64,000 nucleotides of DNA from Clitoria ternatea. Its lineage: Eukaryota; Streptophyta; Magnoliopsida; Fabales; Fabaceae. The stretch is from contig CM075669.1 in NCBI GenBank assembly GCA_037962975.1, positions 83,558,001 through 83,622,000 of the forward strand, in the 5' to 3' direction. This document shows positions 1 to 11,318 of the stretch, piece after piece. The notes below the pieces were generated by a model. It was not told the origin of the DNA. It was given only the letters and a program-made list of their open reading frames with translations, and did no database searches. The position numbers and the translations under genes are program-made. The number at the start of each line of letters is the position of its first letter. Within the stretch, counting starts at the first letter, position 1.

Positions 1-742
1 CACTTGGTTATTTTCAGGTAAATTGGCTTATAAAGTTAGGTACATGATCAGAATGAAAGGGTCTCAGGCTCAAACATAATTATTAGGTCAAAGGATAATT
101 AATAGTAGTAAGGATGGCTAAATTTGGCCTTGGCTAATTTAACAAAGAAGGCCTTCATCATTTCTAATTGGCAAACATATCATCATTTAGCAAGCACTGA
201 AGCAAATTCTGTCTCACTAAACAATAATGCAGGCACACTCGGAAAAGAAATAATAAAGGCTCAAAAGCTAATAAATAACAGGTAATCAGCCAATCATGTC
301 CCCAAACTTAATGCAAGATTATAAACTTATTGCTAACTAGCATGGTGAATATACAATCAATAAAGGGTTGAAATAGTTATGGACAGGGATCATGAATCAA
401 GCAATGTAAATCAATTAATTTATCCAATTAGTGCCTGAAAATTAGCAAGATTTAAATTATTAAGATGGATTCTAAATTAAACACAGTTAACACATTTCTC
501 AAATTAATGAGATGAGAGGATAGATTACTTCTCTTTTTTTACCTATATGGCAGTGATTGGTTGAGTCATGGTTGAAGGAATTGAACAATACAAAGCAGAA
601 AAGAATTAACAACAAACAACTTAACATAGAAGTAAAATTTCATTACAACAACAAATGAAATACATTGTTCAGGAAAAGTCATTAAAAGAAAGTCATTACA
701 ACCCAGAATTAACTTAACAGAGATGACAAAAACATAAAAATA
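1..742 (-). other. A: non-coding region 3' of the env-like ORF
   Basis: AT-rich non-coding sequence that aligns base by base (reverse complement) with 37311-38050 of element B. It contains a polypurine-like AAGTTTGGGGA on the minus strand near 300-312, matching the one at 37737-37749 in B. I see no gene here. Confidence 0.75.
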
Positions 743-2089
743 TTAGTCTTTCTCTTCTTCATTTTCTTCATCCATAGGCTCATCATTGTCTTGCTCAGGG
801 TGAGGTGGGAATTCAGTTGCTAAAGGTGTGTTATCAGGGGGAATGGTGAATCCAATGGAAGCCAACCATAAGTCTCTGTCAGGTGGAACTCCCATTTCTT
901 CAGTGTGGTCCACATTTAATGTAATGGCAATCTTCCTCAGCATTAGATCATGGTTCAGGACTAAATCATAGGTTCCTAGCTGCATCTTCTTCATGACCTG
1001 AAGTTCTTGCATTATCATGGAGAGGTCAAAAGAAGTACCTGGACCTGTTGAAGGTGGTGGTGCAAAAGATGTTGGTTTGGGTTATCTCTAACACTTTGGC
1101 TGGTGAGGCATAAAATGGTCAATCTGGTCTATCACCCAGTACTTGTCCATAATCCTCTCAGGCTTTACCTTTGTTAGTTCTTTACAGTTCAACCTAGCCT
1201 GATTCTTTTGGGTCAACAAAGTGATAACAGAGCAATATGGCAGTTGGAGATTTTTTTCAATGATTTTCATCATCTCCTCCAATATTAACTCTCCCAAGTT
1301 AACATACAAGCCTCTCATTAAATAGTAAATCAACACTAACCTTTTAATGGTAACCTCAGTAGCATGAGCCACAGGTTGCAGGGATGAAAGGACATAGTGG
1401 CACCATAAGAGGGGGAGATGATTCAAACAACTCTTCCTGACACTTTTTGGTGCACCATTTACTTTTGTTATATATGCAGCTCCTTGTTCACAGCATTCCT
1501 CTAAAATTTCTTTCCTAAGATTTTCATTTTCAGCCCTATGAAAGATATCTACTTTCCAAGTGTAGTGACATCCTTCATCAACTAAAATTGGTACTTTCAA
1601 AAGCTTATTCAGTATGTGACCAGATAGAGGAATGGTGACTCCTCTCAAGAAGGAAGAAAAAGGAAACTTATCCTTAATAGAATTGGCCCTTAGATTGGCA
1701 TAAAATTCCCTAGTGAGTACTTGATAGCCATTGCCTAAGTTCTCATTAAAATACTGCCATCCCCTTTTAAACATAGCAGCATTTACATCAATATTCGAGC
1801 AATTATCTTCATCAAGGACCAGAGCCCTTTCCCTTATTGCTCCTCTGTTTTTTAACTTTTTTTCATATTCTTGAGCAGCCTTAAAATCTCTAAACCTATG
1901 CCCATCAAAATTCTCAACTATCTGAGACTTCTTTTCCTCCTCAAGGCTTTTACTCTTTTTGGTTGGTGGAGAAACAGGGGTACTTACAGTAGCCACCCCA
2001 TTTCCTTTCTCTTTTGGGGTTTTCTTCACACTTTCTATTTCAATAATTCTTTTTGTTCTCCTAAGAAGTCTTTGTGATCTTGTGGACAT
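743..2089 (-). pseudogene. A: env-position ORF (putative plant transposon protein type), broken
   Basis: One minus-strand reading frame from the ATG at 2089 to the stop at 743, broken by two in-frame stops (TAG and TAA) just left of 1088. The first 333 codons have a basic, Ser/Thr/Lys-rich N terminus, then a globular stretch with YFNENLGNGYQ, FPFSSFLRGVTIP and GHILNKL. The last 91 codons end in an acidic Asp/Glu tail. The globular part resembles what plant annotations call a putative plant transposon protein domain. It sits downstream of integrase on the same strand, where Athila and Calypso elements carry an env-like gene, but I see no clear signal peptide or membrane segment, so an envelope role is not supported. 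The B copy is at 35964-37310. The stop TAA corresponds to CAA in B, a C-to-T change. Confidence 0.7.
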
Positions 2090-2119
2090 TATGAATGTTA
2101 AGGATGGTATTTATAAAGC

Positions 2120-2363
2120 CTAAATGGATACAAATGCACAAACAACACAATTACAACAAATTGAAAATGTAAGATGAAAAGATATGATGAATGAAACAAA
2201 TTTGAAATTGAAACAATGAACTATAACAATTCTAGTTATCAACTAAAGTTAGAGAATGAAAAGATATTACCTTTCAAAGGAATCCACAGTTGTGCCTTTT
2301 CCTCTTTAAAACCCAAGTTTTCAATGTACAGAGTTAGGGTTTGTACGCTGAGAGGGTTTTATA
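2120..2363 (-). promoter_or_regulatory. A: candidate internal promoter and 5' UTR intron for the env-like ORF
   Basis: On the minus strand a TATAAAA box lies at 2357-2363, followed by a telobox-like AAACCCTAA (2334-2342). An intron-like segment with GAAAG/GTAA at its start and a T-rich tail ending TTTAG/GC spans 2270 down to 2120, 151 bp. The env-like ATG follows at 2089. Element B has the same arrangement with the same 151-bp length (35784-35934). Function is inferred. Confidence 0.5.
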
Positions 2364-2439
2364 CTGTTGAACCTAATACATGAGGTACGCGTAGTTATTC
2401 TTAACCTTGGGCATGTAAAAACCCAAATTAAAGCACACA

Positions 2440-3075
2440 GGTGGTAACAGGTATGATTCACGATGCAAGCTTGCACTATCACGCTTAAGCGTGAGGCATA
2501 ACCATGAATCATGCTCAAGCGTACACTACTTCGCTCAAGCGAGGAGAAAGTACCATGGGACACGCTCAAGCGCTAAGGGACCACGCTTAGGCGACAAGCT
2601 TGGAATAGCAAGCTTTCAACTTTCTCAACCCCGAGCATGCCGAAGCATGCAATGGTACGCTCAAGCGTGGGATTCTTTTCAGTATCAGTGGCATACAAGG
2701 AAGCTCATGCTCGGGCGTGAGTAAATGTATGCTCAAGCGCGCAATGCATAACATGTGACAGGTTTGGTACAAGTTCAATCATGCTTATGCTTGATATTAT
2801 TTTGCTCAAGTGCGTAATACACAAGGACGGTCACGCTCAAGTGTGTAGTGGACACGCTTAAGCGTAGGACGTAGGAGCATTCACTTCTTGATCACGCTTA
2901 AGCGTGATGGGCCAAGCTCAAGCGCCAAAATCAGCATGAAGGGTCACGCTCAAGCATGGATCTGAGCTTGCTCAAGCATGAGGCTTACCCAAAGTCACGC
3001 TCAGGTGTGAGAAGATCACGCTTAGGCCCCTGGAACTTATCTTAAGATCATGCTTAAGGGCATAAAAGCTAGCTC
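2440..3075. repeat. A: dispersed CGCTTRAGCG-type palindrome array
   Basis: About 19 imperfect copies of a dyad word with core GCTTAAGC or GCTCAAGC, spaced irregularly by about 20-45 bp. Perfect palindromes include TCACGCTTAAGCGTGA (2479-2494) and ATCACGCTTAAGCGTGAT (2891-2908). The sequence between copies is not conserved. Short ORFs across the array are translations of the repeated word and are not genes. Confidence 0.85.
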
Positions 3076-3153
3076 AAGGGCTAGGGGTATCTGATCCTAA
3101 TTCTAGCTAATGGAATTACACATAGGTACACTAGGATTTAAGCGTATGAACGC

Positions 3154-5820
3154 TCAAACCTTATTCAAAAAGTTTTCAACTTTATTCACCTTAAATGTTC
3201 TTCTAGTGGCTGGTACTTTAACCTCAATTACACCATAAGGGAAAACCTCATTCACAATAAAAGGTCCAGACCATTTGGATCTCAATTTTCCTGGAAAGAG
3301 TCTCAGCCTAGAATTGAATAACAAGACTTTGTCATCCTTGTGAAACTCTTTTCTATTAATCAACTTATCATTCCACCTCTTAGTTTTCTCTTTATAAATT
3401 GAGGCACTTTGATAAGCATTGAGTCTGAACTCCTCAAGTTCATGGAGTTTGAGGACTCTTTCCTCTTGAGATTGGTCAAAATCCATATTTAACAGCTTTG
3501 TGGCCCACCATGCCTTATGTTCTAACTCCACAGGGAGATGGCAAGCCTTACCATATACCAACTGATAAGGTAACATGCCAATTGGAGTCTTAAATGTTGT
3601 TCTATAGGCCCACAATACATCATCCAATTTCACAGACCAATCTTTCCTAAACTTCCCTACCACTTTCTCTAATATTCTCTTGATTTCCCTATCGGAAAGC
3701 TCAACTTGTCCATAAGTTTGTGGATGATATGGAGTAGACACCTTATGGAGTACTTCATAATGCCTCAGGGCTTTCTCCATGATACTATTGCAGAAGTGTG
3801 ACCCTCCATCACTAATAAGGACTCTAGGGACTCCAAATCTAGAGAAAATGTTCTTCTTTACAAACCTAAGCACCACATGTACATCATTGGTTTTGGTAGG
3901 GATTGCCTCCACCCACTTGGAGACATAATCCACAACAAGAAGGATATATTCATTGGAGAATGACTTAGGGAATAGTCCCATAAAGTCAATGCCCCAAACA
4001 TCAAATAGCTCTACAAATAAAATATTTGTCAAAGGCATGCCAGCTTTAGCAGACAGGCCTCTACTTCTTTGGCACTTATCATACCTTTGCACATATACTC
4101 TAGCATCCTGAAAAATTGGCCAATAAAAGCCACGTTGCAATACTTTTGCTGCTATTCTAGAGGCACCATGGTGTCCTCCATAATAGGAGTCATGGAAATG
4201 CCACAAGAATCTTTCTTGCTCTGATTCAGGCATACATCTCCTGATAATTCCATCTACTCCTATCTTATAAAGAAATAGATCATCCCATAGAAAGGTTTTA
4301 CTGTCATGAAAGAATTTTTTCTTTATTTGGGATGTCCACCCTTCAGGTACCACAGAGGCACTTTTAAAGTTGGTCATATCAGCATACCATGGCCCTGTGA
4401 TAATTACCATCAGCCCCTCATCTGGGAATTCCTCTTTAATTAAGATAGAATCTGATTCACCCTCCAGACGGGAGAGTTGATCAGCCACTGAGTTATCTAC
4501 TCCCTTTTTATCTCTTATTTCTAAATCAAACTCTGGGAGTAAAAGAACCCACATTATCAACCTTGGCTTTGATTCTTTTTTAGCTAGCAAGTACTTGATT
4601 GCTGAATGATCTGTATACACAATGACCTTAGCACCAATCAAGTAAGCTCTGAATTTATCAAATGCATACACCACAACAAGCATTTCTTTTTCAGTAGTGG
4701 TGTAATTTATTTGATTCTCATTTAATACTTTGCTAGCATAATAAATGACATGTGTTAATTTTTCTTTCTTTTGTCCTAGCACAGCTCCTATAGCAAAGTC
4801 ACTTGCATCACACATGAGTTCAAATGGTAAAGACCAATCAGGTGCTGCAAGGATTGAAGCTGTTACTAATCTTTGTTTCAGATTTTCAAAATCCTTGACA
4901 CATTTTTCATCAAAAACAAAAGCATGATCTTTCACAAGTAAATCAGTCAAAGGCTTGGCTATTTTTGAAAAATCCTTAATAAATCTCCTATAAAAGCCAA
5001 TACATCCTAAGAAACTACTCACTCCTTTCACGTTGATTGAAGGAGGAAGTTTTTCAATGATATCAATCTTGGCTCTATCTACTTGAATACCCTCAGCAGA
5101 GTTTTTGTGGCCAAGGACTATCCTTCCTTTAACCATAAAATGACACTTTTCCTAGTTGAGACAAGATTAGTCCCTTGACATCTCACCAACACCTTAGATA
5201 GCTTACTGAGGCATACATCAAAGCTATTTCCAAACACAGAGAAGTCATCCATGAACACCTCAATGAACTTCTCTACCATGTCCCCAAAAATTGCCAGCAT
5301 ACACTTTTGAAAGGTTGCTGGTGCATTACACAAACCAAATGGCATGCGCCTATATGCAAAGATTCCATAAGGACAGGTAAAGGCTGTCTTCACTTGATCT
5401 TTTGGATCAACCACAATTTGGTTATAACCAGAATATCCATCAAGGAAGAAATAATACTCATGACCTGATAGTCTCTCAAGCATTTACTCTACAAATGGTA
5501 AAGGAAAGTGGTCTTTTCTAGTGGAGTCATTTAACATTCTATAGTCTATACATATTCTCCAACCTGTAGTTGGTCTAGTGGCAATGACTTCACCTTCTTC
5601 ATTTTTAACTGTGGTCATCCCACCTTTCTAAGGCACCATTTGGATTGGACTAATCTAAGTACTGTCTGAGATAGGATAGATAATCCTTACATCAAGGAGT
5701 TTAACCACTTCTTTCTTTACAGCTTCTTTCATTAACCTTCTTTGTGGCTGAACAACAGGGGAATAGTCATCCTCTATTAGAATTTTATGCATACAAAATG
5801 ATGGACTAATTCCCTTTAAA
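3154..5820 (-). pseudogene. pol: A: pol (reverse transcriptase, RNase H, integrase), decayed
   Basis: Read leftwards. The reverse transcriptase (about 5820-5118) has the catalytic FMDDFSVFG and the MPFGLCNAPATF signature. It carries a premature stop before MLERLSG (near 5484) and a 1-bp frameshift near 5140. The next frame stays open for 660 codons (5136-3154): RNase H with MCDASDF, TEKEML, YTDHSA and VADQLSRL, then integrase with an HHCC-type finger, WGIDFMG, LISDGGSHF and the GQVE glutamate. The first cysteine of the finger's CxxC pair is Tyr here (YDKC) where B has CDKC. The end runs through GPFIV to FKVNKVEN, and a deletion relative to B removes what follows. The protein would copy and integrate the element RNA; this copy cannot make a full polyprotein. 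Confidence 0.9.
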
Positions 5821-6493
5821 TCAGAAATGTTCCAACCAATAGCAGACTCCTATAAGTTTTTCTACATCCTTATCTTCTAATTCAACATTAATGATTACAG
5901 GATGTGATTCATTATCTCCTAAGAAAACATATTTCAAATGAGAAGGCAAAGGTTTCAAATCATGCTTTTCTTCAAATACCTCCTTACCTTTCTCAAGTTT
6001 AGTATTATTTAATTTTTCTTTCATTTCATTTTCTAATTCACCTACTTCACATGCTTCTAGTAGGTTCAGCAACTCATTATGTGAGTCATCTAACTCCTCA
6101 GTCTCAGAGTCAAAACTATCCTGAAGAAAGACTTGTAAAGCCTCTTCTTCAGTTCTTAACAGCATAGGAGTCTTATAACTTTTAACTTCTTCAAGAATAA
6201 AACAATCCATCTTCTTAACTGGATATTTCATAGCATTAAAGACATTAAAAGTTACCTACTCCTCTTGAACTCTCAGCATGAGTTCTCCCTTCTCTACATC
6301 AATTAAAGCTCTTCCAGTAGTTAAGAAGGGTCTCTCTAGAATTAAAGGAATCTCTCTATCAGCTTCCGTATCCAAAACTATAAAATCTGCTGGAAAGATG
6401 AACTTATCTACCTTAACTAACAGATCTTCCAGCATCCCATGAGCATGTTTGATAGACCTATCAGCCAACTGCAAAGACATGCGAGTTGGTTGC
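5821..6493 (-). pseudogene. A: protease C-terminal half and linker, cut by element B
   Basis: The minus-strand frames hold the later part of a retroviral-type aspartic protease (LADRSIKHAHGMLEDLLV, then VLDTEADREIPLIL and GRALIDVEKGEL) and the acidic linker leading to reverse transcriptase. The active-site half (CDLGA) lies 34 kb away at about 40490-40600 because element B inserted between them. The open frame seems to run on to 6525, but bases beyond 6493 belong to B's LTR. Confidence 0.85.
6489..6493. repeat. Target site duplication of element B, left copy (GTTGC)
   Basis: GTTGC directly precedes the TG of B's 5' LTR and recurs directly after the CA of B's 3' LTR (40482-40486). Removing B and one copy joins A's protease coding sequence as it reads in B (10090-10130). 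Confidence 0.95.
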
Positions 6494-6696
6494 TGATAAG
6501 TCTTGAAAAGACTTAATAATTTCACCTTTAATTTAACTTAATCCATTAAATATTGTTTAGTTTGGAACTATTATTTAATAAATTATCAATAATTCTTATT
6601 TTATTTATTTATTTCAAAAGTGATTAAATTATGTAAGAAAATGATTAAAAATAATAATTAGTTAAGGAAATTTGTTTATTTATAAATTCACTAACC

Positions 6697-6756
6697 CAAT
6701 GTACATACGCTGGACAGTCAGCGTACATACGTTAGACAGTCAGCGTACATACGCTA
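6697..6756. repeat. B 5' LTR: tandem 22-bp repeat around GCGTACATACGC
   Basis: Three tandem units carrying AGCGTACATACGCT, an inverted repeat with a CA centre. The 3' LTR of B has two units (39097-39136) and A's LTR a decayed remnant (about 43917-43955), so copy number varies within one family. Confidence 0.8.
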
Positions 6757-6784
6757 GGAATTTATTTGTTTGCATGTGCAGGTG

Positions 6785-7022
6785 CAGTTCACGCTCAAGC
6801 TTGAAAGCTTCACGCTTAAGCTTAAAATCCATGCAATCTACATAAAAAGAGAGAAAAGAAAACATGATGACCCTCAAGCTTGCATCACTCACGCTCAAGT
6901 GTGGAATCAAAGTGTCACTCATGCCCAAGCGATCCCCATTCACGCTTAAGCGTGAGGATAAAGAGGTAGTGAATATATCGATCACGCTCAAGCGCGAGTC
7001 CTTCACACTTAAGCGTGAAGGT
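6785..7022. repeat. B 5' LTR: CGCTTRAGCG-type palindrome cluster
   Basis: About ten copies of GCTCAAGC/GCTTAAGC words such as TCACGCTTAAGCGTGA, about 190-430 bp upstream of the LTR TATA box, within the likely U3 regulatory region. The 3' LTR carries the matching cluster at 39170-39405. Confidence 0.8.
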
Positions 7023-7213
7023 GGTTCATTAACGTGTTGTTTTCCCTCCAATTGAATCACTGCACCGTTGCTGTTTTTATTTTTCTGTTGTACTGTAGTA
7101 ACTTAAGTATTGCATGGTAATTAATTATTTATTCGTAATTATGTATTTAGATTAGTTAGTTTAGTTATTAATTAAGTTTCCTTTGTAATTAATTAAGTTA
7201 GTTAGTTAGTTGT

Positions 7214-7225
7214 CTATATATATAC
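7214..7225 (+). promoter_or_regulatory. B 5' LTR: TATA box
   Basis: CTATATATATAC in the middle of the LTR, followed by a GC-richer stretch where transcription would start. The same box is at 39597-39608 in the 3' LTR and near 43437-43446 (minus strand) in A's LTR. Confidence 0.65.
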
Positions 7226-8097
7226 TTGTGCATACTCTGTAAGTGGGTGGACGAGTATAGGAAGAGAACACACAGAAATAAAAAATGATTCATTTTCACA
7301 TTTCCCATCTCTCTCTAAATTCTTTCGTCCATGTCTTTCCACATTCCTTCGACAGAATCCATTCCCATGGGTTTCTAAACCCTAGGGTTGGGATTGCTGA
7401 AGCTTCAGATGGAATCTTGAAGCTGCATTGAGGAAATTATCTTCTGCAGTAAGAGGAGAACAAGCTAAGAAGTGGATCTACTCTACTGAATAGACAAATT
7501 CAGATCCAAATGAAGAATCTCACCAATGAGGAATCATGGTTGAGGCTTAGGTAACTTCTGGCTTCCTAACTAATTCAGGCCTAGTAATTAGGTGAATAGT
7601 TAGGGTTCAACCCCTAATTTCAAATTAGATTTCTCTGTAATTGAACACCTAAGCGACTAGGGTTTAATGCTTAGGAATTAGTGTCATTCACCTAAGGAAT
7701 TAGGGAGCAACCAACTGTGAATTGTCCTCTTGCATCTGAAGCTTAATTGAACCTCGATTGCATGTTTCTTAATGAAGTTGTAAGCTGAAGTAATCCTAAT
7801 CTATCTTCCATTAATCACATTTCATCTTCTATATTGTTTCTGAAAATACAAAAACATAGAAAATTTAAAACAACAAAAACAGAATGAATTGCATCTGCTT
7901 GTGTTGGTTCAGCTTGTATTAGTCCAAGATTACGGTAATTACCACAATCCCTGTGGGAACGATCAAATATATTATAAATGTAACGATTGGTGCGCTTGCC
8001 AAAAGAAAATACATCCTCTAAGAGTCACACCATAAGTCGATAATAATTCATGATTTTCACACCAAGTTAATGGCTTAGGATTTATGCATCAAGTTAA

Positions 8098-8115
8098 TGG
8101 CGCCATTACCGGGGA
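8098..8115 (+). other. B: primer binding site (tRNA-Asp type)
   Basis: TGGCGCCATTACCGGGGA begins six bases after the LTR. It matches the tRNA-Asp-complementary site seen intact in element G (51992-52009) except for two G-to-A changes. Athila elements are known to use this primer. Confidence 0.85.
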
Positions 8116-8275
8116 TTGTTGAGTAATATCAACAATCCTTGGACCGGTACTAGATTGAACCGTTTAATTTTGTGTTTGCCTTTAGTAAGTGGTTTAATTC
8201 TTGATTTTAGTATAGTAGTAGTTTTTGTGTAGCAGTAGCTGTAGCTTTGAATAGTTTGTGTGAAATAATTGGTGT

Positions 8276-9583
8276 ATGCAGTCAAGGAATAAAGGAGAGC
8301 CCTTCTTCTTTGATCCTGATATTTATTTGTTAGAGCGTAAGCTTAGAAAGGAGAAAAAGCAAAAAGAACAACAAGAAATGGAACAGAGGTGAGTTACACT
8401 AGGTGACTACTTTAGGCCTACTGAAGAAGAATCGTAATCTAGCATCCTTAGGACTCCAATTACAGCCAATAACTTTGAACTTAAACCGGCTTTGCTGTAG
8501 TTGGTTAGAAATGATCAATTTGGAGGAAGTGAGGTTGAGGATCCAAATTTGCATCTAGCAACCTTCCTCTAAATCTGTGATACTGTAAAAATGAATGGAG
8601 TCCCTGAAGAGGCAATAAGACTGAGATTATTTCCTTTTTCTTTAAGGGACAGGGCTAAGGCTTGGTTGCAGAGCCAACCAAAAGGTAGTATCTCTACTTG
8701 GGAGGATTTACAAAGAAAATTTTTGATTAAATATTTCTCTCCTTCCAAGTATGCCAAATTGCGTATTGAAATCACTTGTTTCCAACAGAGAGGGGGAGAA
8801 TCTCTAATGGAAGCATGGGATAAGTATAAAGAGAGTTTAAGGAAATGTCCTCACCATAGGATTCCTGATGTGTAGCAAGTTACTATATTCTATAATGGTG
8901 TAAGACCAGCAACTAGGGTCTTGATTGATGCCTCAGCTGGAGGTTCACTGACCACTAAAACAGTTGAAGAGGCTATAGAATTGATTGATGTAATGGCTTT
9001 AAATGAATGTTTAGTTAGTGAAAAGAGCCAAATCCCTAAGAGAGGGATATTAAAATTAGAAGCACAGGATGCTTATTTGGCTCAAAGTAAGTTGATGACT
9101 CAGGCTTTGAAGAAATTAAGTGTACAAATTTCAGAACTTCAAAAGCCTAGTCAACTTTGTATTTTGAGTTGTGATTTTTGTGGTGGAGATCATGAAAATG
9201 GCAGGTGTGATCCAAATGTGCCTGCTGAGCAAGTGAATTACATGGGGCAACAACAATTTCAAAGGAATTATTCCTCTAATTCCTTTAATCCTAACTATAG
9301 GAATCACCCCAATTTTTCATGGCAAAAAGGCCCACATTTGAATCAATTCATTCAGGCCACTAAGGCCAGCTTTAAAAATCAAGAAACGTCCATTCGAAAT
9401 TTAGAAAATCAGGTTGGACAGCTGTCAAAACAATTAGCTGAGAGACAATCGGGCAATTTTCTTGGAGATACTGAGGTAAATCCTAGGGAACATTGCAAAG
9501 CAATAACTACTAGGAGTGGGAAAACTCTTCTCCCACCTCCAAGTCATGAAGTGGGTTTAGAAAAAGAACAACCAAAGAAATAG
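8276..9583 (+). pseudogene. gag: B: gag, several in-frame stops
   Basis: A single frame from the ATG at 8276 to 9583 with about five stops in its first half, near 8391, 8434, 8498, 8572 and 8873. Visible parts: an N-terminal charged segment (LLERKLRKEKK), the retrotransposon gag core (RLRLFPFSLRDRAKAWLQSQ, WEDLQRKFLIKYF), the conserved DASAGGSL, then one zinc knuckle (CDFCGGDHENGRC) and an Asn/Gln-rich tail. It would form the particle shell and bind element RNA. The homologous A copy has an intact start but a broken knuckle. Confidence 0.9.
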
Positions 9584-10887
9584 AGCAGGAAAGTGAGTAA
9601 GCTGTTAATAAAACTGAAAACAAAAAGGAATTAGAAAAAGAAAAAGAAAATCAAGTCCATCAAAAGAAAAAGAAAAAGATTGATTTGATCTTGGAGGAAG
9701 CTGTCAAGCTAACTCCAGAGAAATTAAAGAATGCTCCATTTCCACATAGATTTAAGAAACAAATAGAGGAGCAAAAGTTTGCTAAGTTCTTGGATGTGTT
9801 TAAAAAGCTTCACATAAATATTCCCTTTGCTGAGGCATTGCAAGAGATGCCTTCATATGCTAAATTCTTGAAAGAGCTTTTGTCTAAGAAGAGAAAGCTT
9901 AAGGGAGATGAGATGATTGCTCTCACTCAAGAGTGTAGTGCAATTATTCAAAAGAAACTCCCTCAAAAGCTAGAAGATCCTAGATTTTTTACAATACCTT
10001 ACGTAATAGGGGATGTTCATGTAGGAAGTGCTTTATGTGATCTAGGGGCTAGCATAAACTTAATGCCTTTGTCTTTAATGAGGAAATTAGGAATTAATGA
10101 CCTGCAACCAACTCGCAAGTCTTTGTAGTTGGCTGATAGGTCTATCAAATATGCTTATGGGATGCTGGAAGATCTGTTAGTTAAGGTAGATAAGTTTATC
10201 TTTCCAGCAGATTTTGTAGTGTTAGATATGGAAGCTGATAGAGAAATTCCTTTGATTTTAGGAAGACCCTTCTTAGCTACAGGAAGAGCTTTAATTGATG
10301 TAGAGAAGGGAGAACTCATACTGAGAGTTCAAGAGGAGCAGGTAACTTTTAATGTCTTTAATGCTATGAAACATCCAGCTAAGAAAATGGATTGTTTTAT
10401 GCTTGAAGAAATTAAAAGTTATAAGACTCCTATGCTGTTGAGAACTGAAGAAGAGGTTTTACAAGCCTTTTTGGAGGATGATTTTGACTCTGAGACTGAG
10501 GAGTTAAATGACTCACATAATGAGTTGTTGAACCTACTAGAAGCATGTAAAGTAGGTGAATTAGAAAATGAAAAGAAAAGAAATTTGAATAATACTGAAC
10601 TTGAGAAAGGTAAGGAAGTGTTTGAAGAAAAACATGATTTAAAACCTTTGCCTTCTCATTTGAAATATGTTTTCTTAAGAGATAATGAATCACATCCTGT
10701 AATCATTAATGTTGAATTAAATGATGAGGATGTAGAAAAACTGATAGGGGTGCTAAGGAAACATGAATCTGCTATTGGCTGGAACATTTCTGATTTAAAG
10801 GGAATTAGTCTATCATTTTGTATGCATAAAATTTTGATGGAGGATGACTATTCCTCTATTGTTCAGCCACAAAGAAGATTAAACCCC
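9584..10887 (+). pseudogene. B: gag C-terminal linker and aspartic protease
   Basis: After the gag stop the coding frame shifts by one. Frame 9685-10128 has a Lys-rich linker (LTPEKLKNAPFPHRFKKQ) and the protease active site CDLGASINLMPLSLMRKLG. After one stop (10126-10128) the frame goes on with LADRSIKYAYGML, DMEADREIPLILGRPFL and an acidic linker to 10887, where an unrelated insert interrupts it. Athila proteases use DLGA in place of DTGA or DSGA. This is the same protein that B's insertion broke in element A. Confidence 0.88.
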
Positions 10888-11318
10888 TGAAGAAGACTTC
10901 CGGGCTACCCTGTGAAAGATGAGGAAAAAAACCTTCCATTGAGAAGACGAATGTCGCTCCATTATGGTCCTCTACCTGAGAAGGTTTTTGCCATAGTGTT
11001 TTGAAGAAGAGAAGACTTCGATGCCGAGGTCTTTCTGGGAGGAGGTTAAAAATACCCTTTTAAGAGATTACGAGAGACTACACCCTTAAAATAGGAATGT
11101 CTGGCATTAGCTCCCTGGAACAGCAGCTATTCCCCTGATTGAAGTCCGAAAAAGACAATGAGCGAACTGCCGGGTCAATCAGAATTGACTACATCCAGGG
11201 CCGCCTTGGAAAATCTATAAATTTTAGTTAGGTGTCGGTGCCCTGTCAAAAAAGCTGTCCAATATATGTGACAACTTCTATATAATATTGGCTCATTATG
11301 CTATGTTCCACGAGTGCG
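10888..11318. other. Unidentified ~430-bp insert in B's protease-RT linker
   Basis: The pol reading frame runs into 10887 and resumes at about 11319 (VMKEAVRKEVVKL), while A has these parts adjacent (near 5735). The inserted DNA is visibly GC-richer than its surroundings, has no long ORF, contains GAAGACTTC twice, and may begin TG (10888) and end CA (11310). I find no convincing target duplication or terminal inverted repeat, and I do not recognise it. Confidence 0.7.

Larger units (their letters stand above)
1..6493 (-). mobile_element. Ty3/gypsy Athila-type element A, 3' segment
   Basis: Minus-strand retrotransposon interior read from 6493 down to 1: C-terminal half of the protease, reverse transcriptase, RNase H, integrase, a palindrome-rich spacer, an env-like ORF and part of the 3' untranslated region. 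It continues the segment at 40482-44155. The two halves share GTTGC (6489-6493 and 40482-40486), the target duplication made when element B inserted. A's own 3' LTR lies off the left edge. The gene order and the tRNA-Asp primer site of the other half fit the Athila lineage. Confidence 0.9.
6494..8091 (+). repeat. B: 5' LTR
   Basis: 1598 bp, starting TGATAAGTCTTG and ending TTTATGCATCA. It aligns along its length with 38893-40481 and, inverted, with A's LTR 42592-44155. By eye the first 550 bp differ from the 3' LTR at about 5% of positions. It holds a 22-bp tandem repeat, a palindrome cluster and a TATA box, listed separately. Short ORFs inside are not genes. Confidence 0.95.

Noticed and set aside
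2440..3075. CRISPR-like or satellite array of GCTTGAGCG words
   Set aside because: Spacing is irregular, words are degenerate and palindromic, there is no constant unit length, and the sequence is plant retrotransposon DNA.
6494..6525. Extension of A's protease frame beyond 6493
   Set aside because: These bases are B's LTR; the open frame there is chance.
10888..11310. Small TG...CA solo LTR or TRIM for the unidentified insert
   Set aside because: The flanks (ACCCC and CGAGT) do not match, so there is no target duplication to support it; kept as unidentified.
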